Notes: generated by a model not told the origin, from the letters alone. DNA of 64,000 nt from Barnesiella intestinihominis YIT 11860 (GCF_000296465.1 NZ_JH815206.1:420200-484199); one strand, 5' to 3'. Shown: positions 17,510 through 25,446, counted from the first letter of the stretch. A program made the numbers and translations.

Positions 17510-17547
17510 AAAAAAACAGAGGTTGCGGTAATACTCACAAACCTCTG
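17510..17547 (-). terminator. Attenuator-like hairpin upstream of integrase
   Basis: CAGAGGTT (17517-17524) and AACCTCTG (17540-17547) pair as an 8-bp stem. On the minus strand it is followed by seven T residues (17510-17516), 20 bases before the integrase ATG. This is the form of an intrinsic terminator placed inside the integrase leader, so it could limit integrase expression. Confidence 0.55.
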
Positions 17548-17561
17548 TAAAGGTAATGAAT

Positions 17562-17658
17562 TTTGTCCAAACAAATCCCGGTTTTTCCTCCGAAAAACGT
17601 ATTTTGTCCAAATAAACCGCGCCATTTGAGGCGGTCATACGATGTTGTCCAAACAAAT
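17562..17658. repeat. Three direct repeats with exact 41-bp spacing (arm-type sites?)
   Basis: TTTGTCCAAACAAAT (17562-17576), TTTGTCCAAATAAAC (17603-17617) and GTTGTCCAAACAAAT (17644-17658) share the core TTGTCCAAAYAAA. They are spaced 41 bases apart, close to four helical turns, so they face the same side of the DNA. They lie between integrase and attR. Arm-type integrase sites or an operator for int are the likely roles. Confidence 0.65.
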
Positions 17659-17722
17659 AAAATCCCCGCCAATTTTATTGATTGACAGGGATTTAATAAT
17701 CGTTTCCGTGCTTAAAACCGCA

Positions 17723-17944
17723 CTAATATTCCTCCTCGTTGAAGAAGAAGTCTTCTTTGCTGGGGTAATCGGGCCAAATATCTTCGATGCATTCGTAGGT
17801 TTCCCCCTCGTCTTCCATCTCTTGCAAGTTTTCAATAACTTCGAGAGGCGCCCCGGAACGCATAGCGTAGTCAATCAATTCCTCTTTTGTCGCAGGCCAA
17901 GGTGCGTCTTCGAGTTTCGATGCTAATTCTAATGTCCAGTACAT
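17723..17944 (-). CDS. DUF2795-type small acidic protein; integration target of the element
   Basis: The protein has 73 residues, is strongly acidic and ends FFFNEEEY. The block EDAPWPATKEELIDYAMRSG fits the DUF2795 family as I remember it; its function is unknown. The last codons and the TAG stop come from the mobile element: the core repeat 17730-17746 is the crossover region, and the original end now lies at 987-1010. The protein sequence is unchanged by the insertion. A -7 box (TACTTTTG on the minus strand, 17987-17994) lies upstream. Transcription now runs into the element end and no longer meets the gene's own terminator at 910-939. Confidence 0.85.
   Translation of the reverse strand: MYWTLELASKLEDAPWPATKEELIDYAMRSGAPLEVIENLQEMEDEGETYECIEDIWPDYPSKEDFFFNEEEY
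17730..17746. repeat. att core repeat, right copy
   Basis: TCCTCCTCGTTGAAGAA is identical to 994-1010. It lies inside the coding end of the DUF2795-type gene. Confidence 0.8.
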
Positions 17945-17986
17945 AGTGATAAAAATTTAACGTTAAGTCCTCCTATAAAATTTTCG

Positions 17987-17994
17987 CAAAAGTA
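17987..17994 (-). promoter_or_regulatory. Promoter -7 box of the DUF2795-type gene
   Basis: The minus strand reads TACTTTTG, matching TAnnTTTG, 43 bases ahead of the ATG at 17944. Confidence 0.5.
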
Positions 17995-18006
17995 ATTTAT
18001 TTATTT

Positions 18007-18570
18007 TCATTTACAATCTTTATCCCAGAAAATTTCGTCTTGTTTTGCAGTGTAATTGTTAAATCTTGCTAAAACAAAAAAGTAGTCTGACAGACGATTG
18101 ATGAATTTCATGATGTTTTCATCGACTAAAACTTCTTGAGCTACTTGGCAGATGCGGCGTTCGGCTCGACGGCAAACGGTTCGACAGATGTGTGCTTGGG
18201 CGGCAGCGGCGGTTCCGCCGGGTAGGAGGAATGCATGGAGCGGAGGAACGGTCGCATCCAATGTATCGATACGGTCTTCTATCCGAGCGATGTCTTCGGG
18301 ACAAAGGCGGCTGGCTTCTCGGAGTTGTGTGAAGGACGTGTCGGTGGCGAGGTAGGAGCCGATGACAAAGAGTTTATTTTGAATGAAGAGGAGCAGGGCA
18401 TCGTCTTCGGACCGATTTCCTGTTTGTCGAAGGAGTCCTATGTGGGCATTGAGTTCATCGACGGTTCCATAGGCTTCGAGCCTCGGATCGTTTTTAGTGG
18501 TACGTTGTCCTCCTACTAACGATGTCGTGCCTTTATCTCCGGTCATTGTGTATAGGTTACTTTTTTTCAT
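18007..18570 (-). CDS. Cob(I)yrinic acid a,c-diamide adenosyltransferase (PduO type)
   Basis: The protein has 187 residues. The N-terminal ATP-binding signature YTMTGDKGTTSLVGGQR and the helix EAYGTVDELNAHIGLLR are diagnostic of PduO-type ATP:cob(I)alamin adenosyltransferases. LPGGTAAAAQAHICRTVCRRAERR is the second conserved block. The enzyme transfers the adenosyl group of ATP to cob(I)alamin and makes the cofactor for B12-dependent mutases. It is cytoplasmic and acts as a trimer in the family. It lies 17 bases downstream of the LOG-family gene on the same strand, so the two are probably cotranscribed. Confidence 0.92.
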   Translation of the reverse strand: MKKSNLYTMTGDKGTTSLVGGQRTTKNDPRLEAYGTVDELNAHIGLLRQTGNRSEDDALLLFIQNKLFVIGSYLATDTSFTQLREASRLCPEDIARIEDRIDTLDATVPPLHAFLLPGGTAAAAQAHICRTVCRRAERRICQVAQEVLVDENIMKFINRLSDYFFVLARFNNYTAKQDEIFWDKDCK

Positions 18571-18587
18571 ATCTTTGTTTTTGGGTA

Positions 18588-19133
18588 TTAACGGTTATAT
18601 CGTTCGAGAAGTTCGCAACAGGTTTTAGCATCTGGTACGATGTGGTAAAGATCCGGACGGTCGTATCGCAAGAAATTTTCTTTGCGCAGCAGTTCTATTT
18701 GCTGAATCAATGCGTTGAACAGGCCTTGTGTATTACAGATGATAACGGGTTTGTCGTGTGTGCCGAGCATTTTTGTCGTGAGGGCGTCGAAAAGTTCGTC
18801 GATAGTCCCTATTCCGCCGGGAAGGGCCACGAGTATGTCGCCTCGCTCGATGAGCAGCCGTTTACGTTCACCCATGCTGTCGGTTGTGACGAGGTCGGTG
18901 GGTTGTTGACTGGATCGACCCATTTCGGCGATGTGGCGGGTGATGATACCGAGTACTTGGCTTCCATTGTCACGCACTTCCTTAGCGACAATTTCCATGA
19001 GGCCTCCGTTGGCTCCTCCGTATACTAATGTCTTGTGGTGTGTTCCTATCCATTGTCCTACTGTTTCGGCTTCGTTTTTATATATCGGAGCGACCGTGTC
19101 TGATGCAGAACAGAAAATGGTAATGTTTTGCAT
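18588..19133 (-). CDS. LOG family / TIGR00730 Rossmann-fold protein
   Basis: From ATG 19133 the protein has 181 residues. An upstream ATG at 19181 lies before the -7 box at 19152-19159 and is rejected. The sequence begins MQNITIFCSASD and shows LVYGGANGGLMEIVA and the signature PGGIGTIDELFDAL, the phosphoribohydrolase motif. Members cleave nucleoside 5'-monophosphates of the cytokinin-riboside type or act on related nucleotides; the bacterial substrate is often unknown. It is upstream of the adenosyltransferase gene. Confidence 0.88.
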   Translation of the reverse strand: MQNITIFCSASDTVAPIYKNEAETVGQWIGTHHKTLVYGGANGGLMEIVAKEVRDNGSQVLGIITRHIAEMGRSSQQPTDLVTTDSMGERKRLLIERGDILVALPGGIGTIDELFDALTTKMLGTHDKPVIICNTQGLFNALIQQIELLRKENFLRYDRPDLYHIVPDAKTCCELLERYNR

Positions 19134-19151
19134 GTGTTTCTGTTTTTCTTT

Positions 19152-19159
19152 CAAAGGTA
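19152..19159 (-). promoter_or_regulatory. Promoter -7 box of LOG-family gene
   Basis: The minus strand reads TACCTTTG, 19 bases before the ATG at 19133. Confidence 0.55.
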
Positions 19160-19167
19160 ATGAAAAT

Positions 19168-19291
19168 TCGGTATAACTCAATAAACTTGTTTCTCTTCTC
19201 GACTTGCACTATTTTTGCATGCTGCGAAAATAGGCTGCGTCTCGGTATAACCAAGTGGGCTTGTTCTTACTCTTGACTTGCGCTATCTTTG
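19168..19291 (+). promoter_or_regulatory. Tandemly duplicated promoter of the M16 peptidase gene
   Basis: Two related units of about 50 bases start at 19168 and 19242 with TCGGTATAAC and carry -7 boxes TATTTTTG (19210-19217) and TATCTTTG (19284-19291). The boxes and the unit starts are both exactly 74 bases apart, and each box follows GACTTGC. The downstream box starts transcripts near 19298, ahead of the ATG at 19317. Confidence 0.65.
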
Positions 19292-19316
19292 CACCTCCTT
19301 AACACAGGGATATTTT

Positions 19317-20540
19317 ATGGAAGAATTTCAAACACATACTTTACCGAACGGTCTCCGTCTGATTTACCGACCGACGCAATCGGCGGTTTCGTATTGCGGA
19401 TTTACTGTCAATGCCGGGACTCGCGACGAGGACGAGGATTACAGCGGATTGGCTCATTTTGTGGAACATACGATTTTCAAGGGGACGACTCATCGGCGTG
19501 CTTCGCATATTTTGAACCGCATGGAGGTTGTCGGCGGTGAGTTGAATGCTTATACGTCGAAAGAGGAGACGGTGGTGTATTCTGTTTTCCCCGGCGCTCA
19601 TCTGGCTCGTGCCATGCAGTTACTCGGCGACCTTGTCGCAGATTCTCAGTTCCCGGAGAGAGAGTTGTGCAAGGAGCGTGAGGTAGTCGTCGACGAGATA
19701 AACTCTTATCGGGATACTCCTTCGGAGTTGATTTACGACGAGTTTGAATCGTCTCTTTTCGAGGGGTGTTCTTTGGGCCGGAATATTTTGGGAGACGTGG
19801 ATTCTTTGACTCGAATCACATCGGACGTCGCCCGTCGTTTTCTGACGGATTATTATACGCCCGAAAATATGGTATTCTTTTTTATGGGTTCGACGTCTTT
19901 CAATCGGGTGAGGGGGCTGGCGGAGCGCTATTTCGGTCATTTATGCCGTCCTAAGAAAGAGTTGTCTCGTGAGTTGAAACCGTTTGTCGAGTCTTTTTCC
20001 CGGACGGTGAACCGCGATACTCATCAGTCGCACGTCATTATAGGGGCGAGGGCGTATGATTTGTTCGACAAACGTCGCCGTCCGTTACTGTTGTTGAATA
20101 ATTTATTGGGTGGCCCGGGCATGAATAGCGTGTTGAATGTGAGCCTCCGGGAAAAGAGAGGGTATGTCTATACGGTGGAATCGTCTGTGACATCGTATAC
20201 CGATACGGGACTTTTTACGGTTTATTTCGGGACGGATCATCGTTATGCTCAGCGATGTATCGATTTGGTGAAGAGGGAGTTGAAGAGGGTTCGAGAGCAA
20301 AGGCTTTCGCCGGCGAAGTTGGCGGCGGCCAAACGTCAGTTTATGGGGCAGATAGAGGTTTCTACCGATCATTCGGAGAATGTGGCGTTGGCTTTGGGAA
20401 AGAGTTTCCTCCGTTACGGTCGTTTCGATTCTTTGGAGGAGATTGCGTCTTTGATGGAGCGGATTACGGCCGACGATATTTTGGAAGTCGCTAACGAGTT
20501 GTTGTCAGAGGATCGTTTGTCTATGTTAATTTATGAGTAA
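19317..20540 (+). CDS. M16 family zinc metallopeptidase (pitrilysin-like)
   Basis: The protein has 407 residues from ATG 19317. A TTG upstream at 19278 is ahead of the promoter box and is not used. The inverted zinc motif HFVEH (about residues 47-51) is in the context YSGLAHFVEHTIFKGT. The third ligand region EVVVDEINSYRDTPSE and the C-terminal LNNLLGGPGMNSVLNVSLREKRG are also typical. It resembles the single-domain, processing-peptidase-like M16 proteins. No signal peptide is visible, so a cytoplasmic place is likely. The physiological substrate is unknown. It is followed 80 bases later by dusB. Confidence 0.92.
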   Translation: MEEFQTHTLPNGLRLIYRPTQSAVSYCGFTVNAGTRDEDEDYSGLAHFVEHTIFKGTTHRRASHILNRMEVVGGELNAYTSKEETVVYSVFPGAHLARAMQLLGDLVADSQFPERELCKEREVVVDEINSYRDTPSELIYDEFESSLFEGCSLGRNILGDVDSLTRITSDVARRFLTDYYTPENMVFFFMGSTSFNRVRGLAERYFGHLCRPKKELSRELKPFVESFSRTVNRDTHQSHVIIGARAYDLFDKRRRPLLLLNNLLGGPGMNSVLNVSLREKRGYVYTVESSVTSYTDTGLFTVYFGTDHRYAQRCIDLVKRELKRVREQRLSPAKLAAAKRQFMGQIEVSTDHSENVALALGKSFLRYGRFDSLEEIASLMERITADDILEVANELLSEDRLSMLIYE

Positions 20541-20620
20541 GGCGTGGTTAATTTTTACAATTTCGGGCAGATGAAGTGTGGAGTTTTTGTATATTCGTAT
20601 TTTCAAATATTATATTTTGA

Positions 20621-21613
20621 ATGAAAATAGGTAATCTCGATTTTGGCAAGTATCCTTTGTTATTGGCTCCGATGGAAGATGTCACGGACGAGTCTTTCCG
20701 TTTGATGTGTAAGGAATTCGGAGCCGATATGGTCTACACGGAGTTCGTGTCGAGCGATGCTTTGGTAAGGAATATCAACAGTACCATGCGGAAATTGAGC
20801 ATACAGGATGCGGAGAGGCCTGTCGCCATACAGATTTACGGACGTTTTGTCGATGCTATGGTCGATGCGGCTCGTCGTTGCGAGGAGGCTAATCCCGACG
20901 TATTGGATATAAACTTCGGCTGTCCGGTAAAAAAGGTAGCCGGCAAAGGCGCCGGAGCCGGTATGTTGAGGGATATCCCGTTGATGTTGAAAATTACCCG
21001 GGCCGTGGTCGATGCCGTGAAAATACCGGTAACGGTAAAAACGAGGTTGGGTTGGGACCATGATTCGAAGATTATCGTCGATTTGGCCGAGCGGTTACAG
21101 GATTGCGGCATTGCTGCTTTGACCATACACGGACGTACGCGCAGCCAAATGTATACGGGCGAAGCCGACTGGACTTTGATCGGAGAGGTAAAAAACAATC
21201 CTCGCATGCGTATCCCCATTATCGGAAACGGAGATGTGACGACTCCCCAAATTGCCAAAGAGCGATTCGATCGTTACGGGGTCGATGCCGTTATGGTGGG
21301 TCGGGCGAGTTTCGGTTGTCCGTGGATTTTCAAGGAGATGAAATATTATTTGGAGACGGGCGAGCTTTTACCTCCTCTTTCGATCCACGAGAAGATGTCG
21401 GTTTTGAGGAGGCAGTTGCGTGAAAGTGTGGCCCGGTTGGACGAACGCCGGGGCATATTGCATATTCGCAGACATTTGGCGGCGACGCCTTTGTTTAAAG
21501 GCATTCCTAATTTCAGGGATACTCGCATAGCCATGTTACAAGCGAATACGGTCGATGAATTGACTGCTATTCTCGATAAGATAGAATGTGATATTTTACC
21601 AGAACAAATATAA
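20621..21613 (+). CDS. dusB: tRNA dihydrouridine synthase B
   Basis: The protein has 330 residues, a TIM-barrel FMN enzyme. LLAPMEDVTDESFR at the start binds FMN, and DINFGCPVKKVAGKGAGAG holds the catalytic Cys. GNGDVTTPQIAKERFDRYGVDAVMVGRAS is the phosphate-binding region. It reduces uridine to dihydrouridine in the D-loop of tRNAs using NADPH. The start ATG is preceded by AT-rich sequence without a clear Shine-Dalgarno site, as is common here. The DUF2807 gene follows after 11 bases and may share the transcript. Confidence 0.95.
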   Translation: MKIGNLDFGKYPLLLAPMEDVTDESFRLMCKEFGADMVYTEFVSSDALVRNINSTMRKLSIQDAERPVAIQIYGRFVDAMVDAARRCEEANPDVLDINFGCPVKKVAGKGAGAGMLRDIPLMLKITRAVVDAVKIPVTVKTRLGWDHDSKIIVDLAERLQDCGIAALTIHGRTRSQMYTGEADWTLIGEVKNNPRMRIPIIGNGDVTTPQIAKERFDRYGVDAVMVGRASFGCPWIFKEMKYYLETGELLPPLSIHEKMSVLRRQLRESVARLDERRGILHIRRHLAATPLFKGIPNFRDTRIAMLQANTVDELTAILDKIECDILPEQI

Positions 21614-21624
21614 AAAAGAGAGAT

Positions 21625-22332
21625 ATGAAAAAGGTGTGGAGTATATTGGCGGTTTTATCGATGTCTCTTACCGCATTGCAGGCAGTAGAAACTTCTGTGA
21701 AACAGCTTTCGGTAGATGATTTTTATAAGATGAAGGTATATAATAATTTCGATGTGTCTTATCGTCAGAGTGCCGATTCGGCCGGTGTTATCGTGATAAT
21801 GGCATCGACCGAGGATATTTCTCATGTCGAATGTGTATCGAAAAAAGGTCAGTTGACGATTAAGTATAAAGGTTCGTCGGATAAAGAGCAGATGCAGGGT
21901 GCTATTATCGTTTATTCCACGGCTTTGGAGTATGTCGAAAATAATGGATTGGGATCGATACAGATTGTTTCGCCTATATCGGGAGCGGCGTTTCAGGCCA
22001 AAGTACTGGGAAACGGTTCTATTTCGGCTCCTCAAATCGATTATGGCATTGTAAAAGCATCTGTATTGACCGGCAAAGGAAAAATTTCGCTGACGGGTAA
22101 ATGCCGAGAAGCCGAGCTTTCTGTGACCGGGGCAGGGCAGATAGAAGCCGATAGATTAACCGCCCGCGATGTAACCTGCCGAATCCGGGGGGTAGGAGTA
22201 ATCGGGTGTCATGCTACCCAGAAATTGACGGCAAAGGCTACCGGAAACGGTGAAGTGTATTATCGAGGGACCCCCGAAATCAAGAAACTCTCTCTGGGAG
22301 AGTTATCTGTCCGTTCGTTGGAGGGGAAATAA
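21625..22332 (+). CDS. DUF2807 (GIN domain) exported protein
   Basis: The protein has 235 residues. A signal peptide (MKKVWSILAVLSMSLTALQA) leads into a beta-helical domain with the family pattern FYKMKVYNNFDVSYRQ, then repeated short strands with GLGSIQI, GNGSISAP, GKGKISLTG, GAGQIEA and GVGVIGC turns. The GIN/DUF2807 family is common in Bacteroidota and is thought to form a head-like adhesin fold in the periplasm or on the surface; no activity is assigned. It follows dusB by 11 bases. Confidence 0.88.
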   Translation: MKKVWSILAVLSMSLTALQAVETSVKQLSVDDFYKMKVYNNFDVSYRQSADSAGVIVIMASTEDISHVECVSKKGQLTIKYKGSSDKEQMQGAIIVYSTALEYVENNGLGSIQIVSPISGAAFQAKVLGNGSISAPQIDYGIVKASVLTGKGKISLTGKCREAELSVTGAGQIEADRLTARDVTCRIRGVGVIGCHATQKLTAKATGNGEVYYRGTPEIKKLSLGELSVRSLEGK

Positions 22333-22344
22333 GTTGCGAAGGTT

Positions 22345-23451
22345 TTATTTGTATCGGGCGTGATCGCTTTCTACCAGTGTGAATGCCGAGCCTTTCCTGA
22401 TCGATTGATGAATGTAGTCTTCGGAAATACGGTCGTATTGAGGATTGATTTGGAAATGTCCGTCCGGGTCTATTAACCCGTATACTGTTCCGGTTTGTAC
22501 CACGGCCAAGCCATCGAAAAACGGAAATGCTTTGGAAAATTGCCGCTTTATTTTCCATTCGCCTTTACGGTTTATATAACCCCATTTCCCTCGTATTTTG
22601 ACAGGGGCCAAGTCTGGGTTTCCAAAAGATTCACTGTCTTCGAATCGTGGTTCGATAAATATGTTTCCTTTGTTGTCGCACCACCCCCATTTTTTATCTT
22701 TCTTTATCCGAAAGGTATTCCCGTCGGAGATGAGTGCATCGCATTCGATCGTCCACAAAGTATCGCCTTTGGTATCGATGACTTGAAACAGTCCCGATTT
22801 GGCGGACCGGACAACCGCATGCCGTTCTTTTGAGAAAGACTCGGCCGACGAGAATTGCGCCGGTATTTGTTCAATCCCTTTGGAATCGATATACCCCCAT
22901 AGATTTTTCTCGTTTTTAACTGCGGCAAGACCCGATGAGAACGGTTTTACATCTTTATAGAGCGGTTTAATAACGGGTGTTCCCGATTTGTCGATAAATC
23001 CCCATCGTTCTCCTTTTTTCTCTTTTTGGGCGAAAGCTGCCATTCCTTCACAAAAAATCATGACCTTCGAAGCGCGGGTGAGAGTTAGTTGCAGTCTCCC
23101 TTTCGTATCTATGGCGCAAGGGGCTTCGTCGGGTCGTACTACCCAAGCCCGGTTTTCGTTGAAGATAGTTGCCCGGGTATATACCGCCGGATATTGAAGT
23201 TCACCGGAATCGTCGATATATCCCCATTTTTTATCCGATTGATTGCATATTAGAGCCATATTGTCGTAAAACAGGGAGGCATCGGAATATGTTCCGGTAA
23301 AATGCAAATTGTCTCCGTGGTCTATGTATTGGCAAGAATCTTCGCTAAACACAGGTATGTATTTGGTATCGGACAGGAAATGAGAATCTTGTCCTCCGCA
23401 TTGACAAAACAAGAAAATGCATGCAGCAGGTATGAAATGGAAATATTTCAT
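22345..23451 (-). CDS. WG-repeat lipoprotein
   Basis: The protein has 368 residues. A lipoprotein signal peptide (MKYFHFIPAACIFLFCQC) has Cys 18 or Cys 16 as the likely lipidated residue. At least five WG repeats follow: KKWGYIDDSG, RWGFIDKSG, NLWGYIDSKG, KKWGWCDNKG and GKWGYINRKG, then a degenerate VYGLIDPDG. Each repeat is about 45 residues and contains YINPQY-like partner strands. WG repeats are thought to build a beta-rich scaffold. The ligand is unknown. It converges with the DUF2807 gene, with only 12 bases between their ends. Confidence 0.88.
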   Translation of the reverse strand: MKYFHFIPAACIFLFCQCGGQDSHFLSDTKYIPVFSEDSCQYIDHGDNLHFTGTYSDASLFYDNMALICNQSDKKWGYIDDSGELQYPAVYTRATIFNENRAWVVRPDEAPCAIDTKGRLQLTLTRASKVMIFCEGMAAFAQKEKKGERWGFIDKSGTPVIKPLYKDVKPFSSGLAAVKNEKNLWGYIDSKGIEQIPAQFSSAESFSKERHAVVRSAKSGLFQVIDTKGDTLWTIECDALISDGNTFRIKKDKKWGWCDNKGNIFIEPRFEDSESFGNPDLAPVKIRGKWGYINRKGEWKIKRQFSKAFPFFDGLAVVQTGTVYGLIDPDGHFQINPQYDRISEDYIHQSIRKGSAFTLVESDHARYK

Positions 23452-23489
23452 GGCGAATATGTTTATTCACCGATTAAGTATAATATCAT

Positions 23490-24437
23490 CTATGATATTT
23501 TTATCGGCGGAAGTTTATCGTAGGTTTCGATATATCGGCTTCTCTTTTCTGCGATAATATCTTTTATCGCGATGAGGATACCGGACTCTTCAACGTTCCC
23601 GAATTCGTCGTTAATGGCTGTACCAAACATTTTCATCGTGGGAGATAATCCCATATAAGCGTTGACTAACGGCGGAATGTTGTACCCGAGTTTGCGTACT
23701 TCTTGATTTAGAATTTTGTAGTCTTCTTTAAAGTCGTCATAAATGAACAATTTGCTCATTTTTTCTTCGTCGGTGTCGGTTTGTAACGGGTGTTTAGGCC
23801 AAACGAGACGATCGGGGTCGGGAAAATGTTTGTTCAAAAAATAGAGTATCATGTTTCGCCCCTCTTGAGAGTAAGTGGGGTACATGGTTACTTTCCCGAA
23901 AAAGTATTCTATTTGAGGATAATCTACGGTCAGCGCTCCTAATCCGTCCCAAAGGTTATCGAGAGCGAATAATCCTTTCGCACCGGCTCTCGAAGATTGG
24001 TATTCGAGCGTAACGAAAGAACGGCCTAACTCGATTGTATGGGGCAGATAATCCTGTAAGAACTTCTGAGAAAATTCAAACAAATGAGATGTTGCGATAC
24101 GGGGTCGCCCCATTTCGTCGTTACGAATATTTTCTCCTACGATGAAACGGTATCCTCCTATGATTTCTTCGGCATCGGGATTCCATACGATGAGTTGTTG
24201 GCAAGGCGGGTCCATAGTATCGAATTCGTCTATGTCGAGCGGTAATCCAGTGCCGCCTCCGGGGTAACGGAATGCTATTTCGCGCAACCTCCCGATTTCT
24301 CTCATAACATTGGGAGCATTATTGCAATCGATGATATATATTTTATTTCCGCCCTTGCGAGTATCCCGCATAAATCTGTCCGGGGTTAGTTCTGCTTTGA
24401 TAAGTTCTTTATCAACGGGCGCAATAATGGGTTCCAT
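23490..24437 (-). CDS. glsB: Glycine N-acyltransferase (GlsB-type, glycine lipid synthesis)
   Basis: The protein has 315 residues with a GNAT-type N-acyltransferase fold. The block REIAFRYPGGGTGLPLDIDEFD and YQSSRAGAKGLFALDNLWDGLG are typical of the Bacteroidales family. It is known from B. thetaiotaomicron to attach a 3-hydroxy acyl chain to glycine, producing commendamide-type lyso-glycine lipid. It starts one base after the end of the O-acyltransferase gene, so the pair forms a two-gene operon. Functional assignment rests on family and gene order. Confidence 0.82.
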   Translation of the reverse strand: MEPIIAPVDKELIKAELTPDRFMRDTRKGGNKIYIIDCNNAPNVMREIGRLREIAFRYPGGGTGLPLDIDEFDTMDPPCQQLIVWNPDAEEIIGGYRFIVGENIRNDEMGRPRIATSHLFEFSQKFLQDYLPHTIELGRSFVTLEYQSSRAGAKGLFALDNLWDGLGALTVDYPQIEYFFGKVTMYPTYSQEGRNMILYFLNKHFPDPDRLVWPKHPLQTDTDEEKMSKLFIYDDFKEDYKILNQEVRKLGYNIPPLVNAYMGLSPTMKMFGTAINDEFGNVEESGILIAIKDIIAEKRSRYIETYDKLPPIKIS

Positions 24438-24438
24438 G

Positions 24439-25266
24439 CTATTGATTCTTTTTTATCTGGTAGACTTTTTCTTTCACGATTTGGGCCCATTCTTGCAAAC
24501 TTTTCGATTTATCGAAAGTTTGCCACGGGATAGGTTTGCCAATGTATATGTCGAATGTCTTGTTTTTGCTGTTAAACATTTCGTCGGGCAAATATATCAA
24601 TTCTATATTAAATTTTAATCCGATACATTTACGTATTTGCGCAAAACGATAAAAAAAAGTGGAATTTCGTCCTTCGAAGTAGATGGGAATGATGTCTCGT
24701 TGAGATTGAACGGCCTTGGCGATAAATGTTTTTTTCCACTCCAAATCTTTTATTTTTCCGTGTTGCAGCCGAGAGCACAAGCCTGCCGGGAAAATGAGCA
24801 TCTGCTCGTCCGATTCATAAGCATTATTGATTTGCAGACTGGATTCTTTGGCTTGGGAACCGTACTTGTTGATCGGTAGAAACACCGGCGCCAAAGGTTT
24901 GATATGCATGAGAAGATCGTTGACGAGAAATTTAATTTTTCCGCTGTAAAAATGTCCGAAGAAACGAATGAGCGCAACTCCGTCGAGGGCTCCCAACGGG
25001 TGATTCGATGCAAAAATGAAACGACCTTCGGGCGGGATATTTTCTTTCCCTATCACATTGATATGCACGTTCATATAAGAAAGCAAATCGTCGGCGAATT
25101 TTACACCGGTACTGTCTTTATATGTTTTGAGAATGTAGTTTATTTCGTCTTGGTGTATCGTGCGTTCAAGGTAGCGAAAAAGAAATCCCGGAATTTTTTT
25201 TGCATATTTCGGAGCTTTCTCCTTGACGACTTTTTCTATGTCGATTTTTAAAGGCTCAGAACTCAT
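24439..25266 (-). CDS. glsA: PlsC-type O-acyltransferase (GlsA-type, glycine lipid synthesis)
   Basis: From ATG 25266 (MSSEPLKIDI) the protein has 275 residues. The longer frame to 25383 passes through the promoter box at 25288-25295 and is rejected. The acyltransferase motif SNHPLGALDGVAL carries the catalytic His and Asp, and IFPAGLCSR and GRNSTFFYR are further conserved blocks. It adds the second acyl chain to the hydroxyl of the N-acyl glycine made by GlsB. It is probably membrane-associated. The gene is divergent from the division cluster. Confidence 0.8.
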   Translation of the reverse strand: MSSEPLKIDIEKVVKEKAPKYAKKIPGFLFRYLERTIHQDEINYILKTYKDSTGVKFADDLLSYMNVHINVIGKENIPPEGRFIFASNHPLGALDGVALIRFFGHFYSGKIKFLVNDLLMHIKPLAPVFLPINKYGSQAKESSLQINNAYESDEQMLIFPAGLCSRLQHGKIKDLEWKKTFIAKAVQSQRDIIPIYFEGRNSTFFYRFAQIRKCIGLKFNIELIYLPDEMFNSKNKTFDIYIGKPIPWQTFDKSKSLQEWAQIVKEKVYQIKKNQ

Positions 25267-25287
25267 ATCTTTTGTAAAAAGTGCATA

Positions 25288-25295
25288 CAAAATTA
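25288..25295 (-). promoter_or_regulatory. Promoter -7 box of glsAB
   Basis: The minus strand reads TAATTTTG, 22 bases ahead of the ATG at 25266. It fits TAnnTTTG and decides the start of glsA. Confidence 0.55.
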
Positions 25296-25446
25296 CTGTA
25301 TTTTTTTTGTTTTTGTGAGTTTGCGAGATGTTTTTGTTTGAGAGTCGAATCGCAGAGTCGTTTCTGATGATTGCGAGAGCCATGTCGATTTAAAGAAATA
25401 CAGAAAAAAAGTCAAAAAGAGCACCTTTGGATTAGGGATTAATTTC

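Larger units (their letters stand above)
994..17746. mobile_element. Integrative mobilizable element (~16.7 kb) carrying a type I R-M system
   Basis: The element is bounded by 17-bp direct repeats that are the 3' end of a small conserved gene. It contains a tyrosine integrase next to the right end, a MobV relaxase, primase-like and DUF3987 proteins, a helix-turn-helix protein, a type I restriction-modification operon and a leftward cassette of unknown genes. No conjugative transfer (tra) genes are present, so it would need a helper to move between cells. Family knowledge: this gene set is typical of Bacteroidales mobilizable elements and genomic islands. The split of the target gene into an intact right copy and a short left remnant fixes both ends. 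Confidence 0.85.

Noticed and set aside
16129-17625. Longer integrase start at 17625
   Set aside because: The extra 45 codons translate the 41-bp repeats and the hairpin; MGRPKRLYPLG at 17490 fits the family start.
17562-17658. The three spaced repeats as a CRISPR array
   Set aside because: The repeats are only 15 bases, imperfect, three in number, and no cas genes are present.
18119-18519. Long open frames opposite the adenosyltransferase and many other housekeeping genes
   Set aside because: They mirror well-supported genes, have no family features and are explained by codon bias of the real strand.
19278-19316. TTG start for the M16 peptidase
   Set aside because: It lies upstream of the -7 box at 19284-19291, so it would not be in that transcript; ATG 19317 has the normal family N-terminus.
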